45,173 bases of DNA from Comamonadaceae bacterium (GTDB lineage Bacteria > Pseudomonadota > Gammaproteobacteria > Burkholderiales > Burkholderiaceae_C). Positions within the stretch are counted from its first letter, which is position 1, and the number at the start of each line of letters is the position of its first letter. The position numbers were made by a program, and so were the translations under genes. Location of the stretch: positions 1-45,173 of the forward strand of contig CANJPU010000046.1 of NCBI GenBank assembly GCA_947476285.1. Direction: 5' to 3'. The notes under the pieces are model-generated. The model saw only the letters and a list, made by a program, of their open reading frames with translations, had not been told where the DNA came from and made no database searches. Positions 42,104 to 45,173 of this stretch are shown here, in pieces.

Positions 42104-43018
42104 TTATTGCTGCGCGCTCTTGAGACCGGGCACCTTGCCATATCTCAATTCCACCGTGTTGGCTATGTCTTGCACCGTGGTGCGGTGCATCACCCGGCGG
42201 TGCTTCAAGTCGTCGTAAGGCCGCGCGCGGTGCATGGTGCAGCGGTTGTCCCAGATCACCAAGTCGCCCACGCTCCAGCGGTGGCTGTAGACAAATTGCG
42301 GCTGGGTCGCCTGCACGATCAGGTCTTGCAGCAGCTTGCGCCCTTTTTCCACTGGCCAGCCAATCACATAATCGGCGTGCGAGGCGAGGCAAAGTGATTT
42401 TCGGCCTGAGCCAGGATGCAGCCGAATCATCACTTGCTGGACCGGCGGCAGGCGGGCGAAGACTTCGTCGTTGAAGTTCGCGAAGCCCACCTGACTGCGC
42501 GAGCGGTAGACGCTGTGCTCGACGATCAGGTCTTCCAGCTCGTCTTTCATCTTCTGCGGCAGCGCATCGTAGGCGGCACGCATGTCGGCGAATTCGGTCT
42601 CGCCTGCTTCGGGCGGAATCTCGCGCGCATGCAGCATCGAGAGCATGGACGGTATGTGCTTGAAGGTGCCGTCGGTATGCCACAGCAAATTGCCGTCGTT
42701 CATGGCCCGCTGGCGATCGCCGGGGGTCAGGAGGCGGTTCTCGTAGTCGATGTTGGAGATGTCGTTGATCTCCTCGTGCTCGATCCGCTCCTTGTCGCGC
42801 GCATAAGAGGTGCGGCGCTCCAGTTTGCCGAACTGGCGGCTGAAGACGAGCTGCTCTTCGTCGGTGATGAACTGCCCTGGAAACACGATCACCGCATGCC
42901 GGTTGATGGCCTGGGTGATCGCGGCAACATCCTGCGGTGAGACCGGCTTGCGCAGATCGACTCCGCGCACTTGCGCGCCCAGCAAGTTCTCAGATCGGGC
43001 CAGAATTTCGACTGTCAT
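42104..43018 (-). CDS. TauD/TfdA-family 2-oxoglutarate dioxygenase 2
   Basis: A 304-residue Fe(II)/2-oxoglutarate dioxygenase, first gene of the cluster. Iron ligands are His114 and Asp116 (LWHTD) and His263 (NRCTMHRA), with an Arg at about 278 (RRVMHRTTV) for 2-oxoglutarate. It begins MTVEILARSENLLGAQVRGVD, close to TfdA/alpha-ketoglutarate 2,4-D dioxygenase-type enzymes. GGAG six bases before the ATG at 43018 supports this start over an upstream one. It differs clearly from dioxygenase 1, so the cluster may perform two separate oxidations. Confidence 0.92.
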   Translation of the reverse strand: MTVEILARSENLLGAQVRGVDLRKPVSPQDVAAITQAINRHAVIVFPGQFITDEEQLVFSRQFGKLERRTSYARDKERIEHEEINDISNIDYENRLLTPGDRQRAMNDGNLLWHTDGTFKHIPSMLSMLHAREIPPEAGETEFADMRAAYDALPQKMKDELEDLIVEHSVYRSRSQVGFANFNDEVFARLPPVQQVMIRLHPGSGRKSLCLASHADYVIGWPVEKGRKLLQDLIVQATQPQFVYSHRWSVGDLVIWDNRCTMHRARPYDDLKHRRVMHRTTVQDIANTVELRYGKVPGLKSAQQ

Positions 43019-43096
43019 GGCAGCTCCGTTAACATCGCGCAACTATGGCATGAGGCAAGCGCCCATAGCAATGGAGGACACCCGACCGGGTCCTAA

Positions 43097-43112
43097 TTCC
43101 GCAGTGCCGGAA
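43097..43112. promoter_or_regulatory. Candidate IclR-type operator palindrome
   Basis: TTCCG (43097-43101) and CGGAA (43108-43112) flank a six-base spacer in the 157-base gap between the IclR gene and the divergent dioxygenase operon. A TTGACG hexamer at 43119-43124 lies close by. Short palindromes are typical of IclR sites, but this one is short enough to arise by chance. Confidence 0.3.
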
Positions 43113-43174
43113 ATGCCCTTGACGCAGGCGCCAGTTTGTAGTCTGCTTGGCACGCCCCAAGGAGGCAAGCATTC

Positions 43175-43915
43175 ATGGCGCAGGGTCAGGTCAAATCAGC
43201 AAAGAGGGTGTTCGAGGTGCTGGAGTATTTTCGCCAGACCCGTGGCGCGCTTCGGCTTCGGGACATCGTTGAACATCTGGGTTACCCGTCGTCCAGCACG
43301 GCCGAGTTGCTCAAGGGCATGGCTGAATTGGGCTATTTGTGCTTCGATCCGCACAAGCGCTCTTATTTTCCGACACCACGCCTGACCGCATTGGGCGACT
43401 GGATATCCGACGCCACCTTCGACAGCGGCCGAGTCACCGACTTGATGCGCCAGCTCAACGAGTGCACGGGAGAGCTCGTCATGCTGGGCGTGGCCAATGG
43501 GCTGCATGTGCAGTACATCCAGGTGATTCAGTCGATTCATCCTGTGCGATATGTCGTCGAGCCAGGCACCCGCAGGCCGCTCGTCTCATCGGGCGCTGGC
43601 TGGGCGCTGCTGAGCAATGAGAAAGACTCGGCCATCGAAAAAATCTGGCGCCGCACGCTGGCGCGCGACATCGTGACACGCCAGGCAGTCCCCATCGAAG
43701 CCCTCATGGATAAAGTCAATCTGGTGCGCAGCCAGGGTTTTGTCTATGCACGTGGCCAGGTGCTGCCCGAGGCCAGCTCCATCGCGGCACCGGTGCCGCA
43801 GGCGCAGAACGGCCAGCGCTTTTCCATGAGCCTAGGCGGGCCCACCGAGCGCTTCGACCGCAAGCTCGATTCCCTGGCGCAAACTCTCAAATCAGGGCTT
43901 GAGCCTACAGCCTGA
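43175..43915 (+). CDS. IclR-family transcriptional regulator
   Basis: A 246-residue regulator. The N-terminal winged helix-turn-helix (about 5-65) shows KSAKRVFEVLEYFRQ and IVEHLGYPSSSTAELLKGMAELGYL. The C-terminal effector-binding domain (about 80-245) carries RPLVSSGAGWALLSNEKD. AGGAGG lies about nine bases before the ATG. It is divergent from the dioxygenase-ThDP-CoxG-MmgE operon, which it probably regulates in response to the pathway's substrate or intermediate. Confidence 0.92.
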   Translation: MAQGQVKSAKRVFEVLEYFRQTRGALRLRDIVEHLGYPSSSTAELLKGMAELGYLCFDPHKRSYFPTPRLTALGDWISDATFDSGRVTDLMRQLNECTGELVMLGVANGLHVQYIQVIQSIHPVRYVVEPGTRRPLVSSGAGWALLSNEKDSAIEKIWRRTLARDIVTRQAVPIEALMDKVNLVRSQGFVYARGQVLPEASSIAAPVPQAQNGQRFSMSLGGPTERFDRKLDSLAQTLKSGLEPTA

Positions 43916-43923
43916 TGCGCCCC

Positions 43924-44886
43924 TTAGCCCTGCGGCAGATGACAGGCCCAGGCATGGTCGCCCGCTTTGCCCAGGGCCGGTTGCGTCGTCTTGCAGGGTG
44001 CGAAAGCGTGTGGGCAGCGCGGATGAAAGCGGCAGCCCGCAGGTGTTGCCAGCGCACTGCTGATCTCGCCGATGATCACGCCCTTGGGTGGCCGATGATC
44101 TGGGTCTGGCCGCGGCACCGATGCCAGCAAGGCCTGGGTGTAGGGATGGCGCGGTGCGCTGAACACTTGTGCTACCGGCCCAGCTTCCACCAGGCTGCCC
44201 AGATACATCACAGCCACTTGATTGCTGAAATGCTCCACCAATGACAGGTCGTGTGCGATCAGAAGGTAGGTCAGGCCGAACTCCTCTTGCACATCGGCCA
44301 GCATATTGAGAATCTGCGCCCGGATCGACACGTCGAGTGCGGAGATGGGTTCGTCCAGCACCAGCAGCCGGGGGCGCAGCACCAGCGCCCGCGCGATGGC
44401 AATGCGCTGGCGCTGGCCACCGCTGAATTCATGCGGGAACAGTTGGGCAGCCGAAGCGGGCAGGCCGACGACCTCCAGCGCTTGCGCGACGCGCTTGTCA
44501 AGCTCGGCTGCGCTCACTCTTTCGTGCGCCATCACGGGTTCCCCAATGATGGTGCGCACACGCAGGCGAGGGTTGAGCGATTCATAGGGATTTTGAAACA
44601 CCGCCTGCACCTGGCGCCGATAGTGCTTGTGAGCGGCGCGGTCCATGTTCTGGATGTCGTGGCCTTCGAATCGAATCTGCCCGCTGGTAGGCTGCTCCAG
44701 CCCGAGTATGAGTTTGGACACCGTGGTCTTGCCCGAGCCGCTTTCGCCCACGATGGCCAATGTCTGGCCCGGTGCGATGGAGAACGACACATCATCGACA
44801 GCCCGCACCGCCGCACGCGCGACCAAGCCGTGCGGCACCGAGAACACCTTGCTCAGTCTGTCGACTTCCAGTATGGCCTGCGTCAT
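43924..44886 (-). CDS. Dipeptide/oligopeptide-type ABC transporter ATPase, second subunit
   Basis: A 320-residue ATPase of the DppF/OppF type. Walker A is GESGSGKTT (47-55), the signature is FSGGQRQR, Walker B LLVLDEPIS, and the C-terminal oligopeptide-binding zinc/cysteine module AGCRFHPRCPHAFAPC ends the protein. The ATG at 44886 has AAGGA upstream; the longer frame upstream enters the inserted MITE-like element and lacks conservation. It is the second ATPase of a minus-strand operon that continues beyond the right edge. Substrate could be a peptide, but such systems in catabolic loci often import other compounds. Confidence 0.92.
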   Translation of the reverse strand: MTQAILEVDRLSKVFSVPHGLVARAAVRAVDDVSFSIAPGQTLAIVGESGSGKTTVSKLILGLEQPTSGQIRFEGHDIQNMDRAAHKHYRRQVQAVFQNPYESLNPRLRVRTIIGEPVMAHERVSAAELDKRVAQALEVVGLPASAAQLFPHEFSGGQRQRIAIARALVLRPRLLVLDEPISALDVSIRAQILNMLADVQEEFGLTYLLIAHDLSLVEHFSNQVAVMYLGSLVEAGPVAQVFSAPRHPYTQALLASVPRPDPDHRPPKGVIIGEISSALATPAGCRFHPRCPHAFAPCKTTQPALGKAGDHAWACHLPQG

Positions 44887-44899
44887 GTGTCCTTGCTCT

Positions 44900-45066
44900 C
44901 TAGTGTAGTGTTTCACTCTATGCAGCACATAAAACCGCGTCTTTGCCGCCCTGGCGTCGTTGCAAATCCGCGCGATGCCACTGGGCATCGCTGTGGTTTG
45001 CGCCTAGCCAGGACGACAAATCCATCGTTTTTATTAAGTGCTGCATTGAGTGAAACACTACACTAG
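44900..45066. mobile_element. 167-bp MITE-like palindromic element within the ABC operon
   Basis: A 29-base left end (44900-44928) and a 29-base right end (45038-45066) are reverse complements with one mismatch: CTAGTGTAGTGTTTCACTC at the outer part, then ATGCAGCAC. The inside is also an imperfect palindrome, with a perfect inner stem GCGATGCC/GGCATCGC, so the RNA could form one long hairpin. It encodes nothing. TA at the very ends would fit a TA target duplication of IS630/mariner-type transposition; no source transposase is in the window. It lies between the two ABC ATPase genes and provides the upstream gene's stop. Confidence 0.85.
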
Positions 45067-45173
45067 CCAGCATGCCACCTTGTGCCCGGGCTCGCGCTCG
45101 AAATCCGGCGGGCTTGCGATGTCGCACTTGGGCATGCGGTCGGGGCAGCGCGCTGCAAAGCGGCAGCCTTGGG
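45058..45173 (-). CDS. Dipeptide/oligopeptide-type ABC transporter ATPase, first subunit (C-terminal end)
   Basis: The gene enters from the right edge; only its last 38 codons are seen. The reading QGCRFAARCPDRMPKCD followed by EPGHKVACWL is the C-terminal cysteine module of DppD/OppD-type ATPases. The last two codons (CTA GTG) and the stop TAG (45060-45058) lie inside the right end of the MITE-like element, so the insertion replaced the original stop region. It is presumably otherwise intact, and lies directly upstream of the second ATPase. Confidence 0.85.
   Translation of the reverse strand, partial: QGCRFAARCPDRMPKCDIASPPDFEREPGHKVACWLV

Overview
The window looks like chromosome of a high-GC betaproteobacterium of the order Burkholderiales, most likely Comamonadaceae; the genus cannot be fixed from sequence alone. 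The evidence is the box-type (aerobic, CoA-dependent) benzoate pathway with a BoxR regulator, several Bug/TctC periplasmic binding proteins, a bifunctional MnmC, an APS-reductase-type sulfate assimilation operon, and a GC-rich intergenic repeat that I remember from comamonad genomes.

Layout. (1) 1-2473: the right end of an integrative element (cut-off primase, AlpA-like protein, ribbon-helix-helix protein, tyrosine integrase) abutting the 3' end of a tRNA-Asn gene. (2) 2600-4962: a TonB-dependent receptor under a TPP riboswitch. (3) 4959-12600: a minus-strand sulfur block (TauE/SafE permease, sulfite reductase, DUF934, APS reductase, CysD, CysN), followed by FdxA ferredoxin and a ferredoxin-NADP reductase, which could carry electrons to the sulfite reductase. 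(4) 12725-20915: housekeeping and mixed genes: a degenerate receiver protein, MnmC, two divergent unrecognised proteins, YggX, a nucleotidyltransferase-fold protein, and AzoR with a divergent LysR regulator. (5) 21122-32108: a benzoate island. From a divergent promoter one arm reads leftward (flavodoxin, benzoate-CoA ligase, five-gene branched-chain/aromatic acid ABC importer) and the other rightward (boxR, boxC, boxB). (6) 32175-33373: a Fic protein behind a perfect palindrome. (7) 33401-45173: a second catabolic island with two Bug proteins, an N-acyl-D-amino-acid-deacylase-like amidohydrolase, two TauD/TfdA dioxygenases, an MmgE/PrpD protein, a CoxG-like protein, a ThDP enzyme, an IclR regulator and the start of a dipeptide-type ABC operon. 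A tRNA-Pro gene lies inside this region.

How the genes work together. Benzoate would be imported by the Liv-like ABC system, activated by the ligase, then epoxidised and ring-opened by BoxB and BoxC; BoxR would sense benzoyl-CoA at the shared promoter. The reductase partner BoxA and the aldehyde dehydrogenase BoxD are not in the window. In the second island the enzyme set points to catabolism of an organic acid or ether-like compound, but the substrate cannot be read from sequence.

The features I find most worth following up are: a 167-bp palindromic MITE-like element between the two ABC ATPase genes that supplies the stop codon of the upstream gene; the TPP riboswitch in front of a receptor that looks like a siderophore receptor; the ThDP enzyme with Asp where relatives carry the cofactor-activating Glu; and the divergent pair of unrecognised Ser/Pro-rich proteins at 15328-17534.
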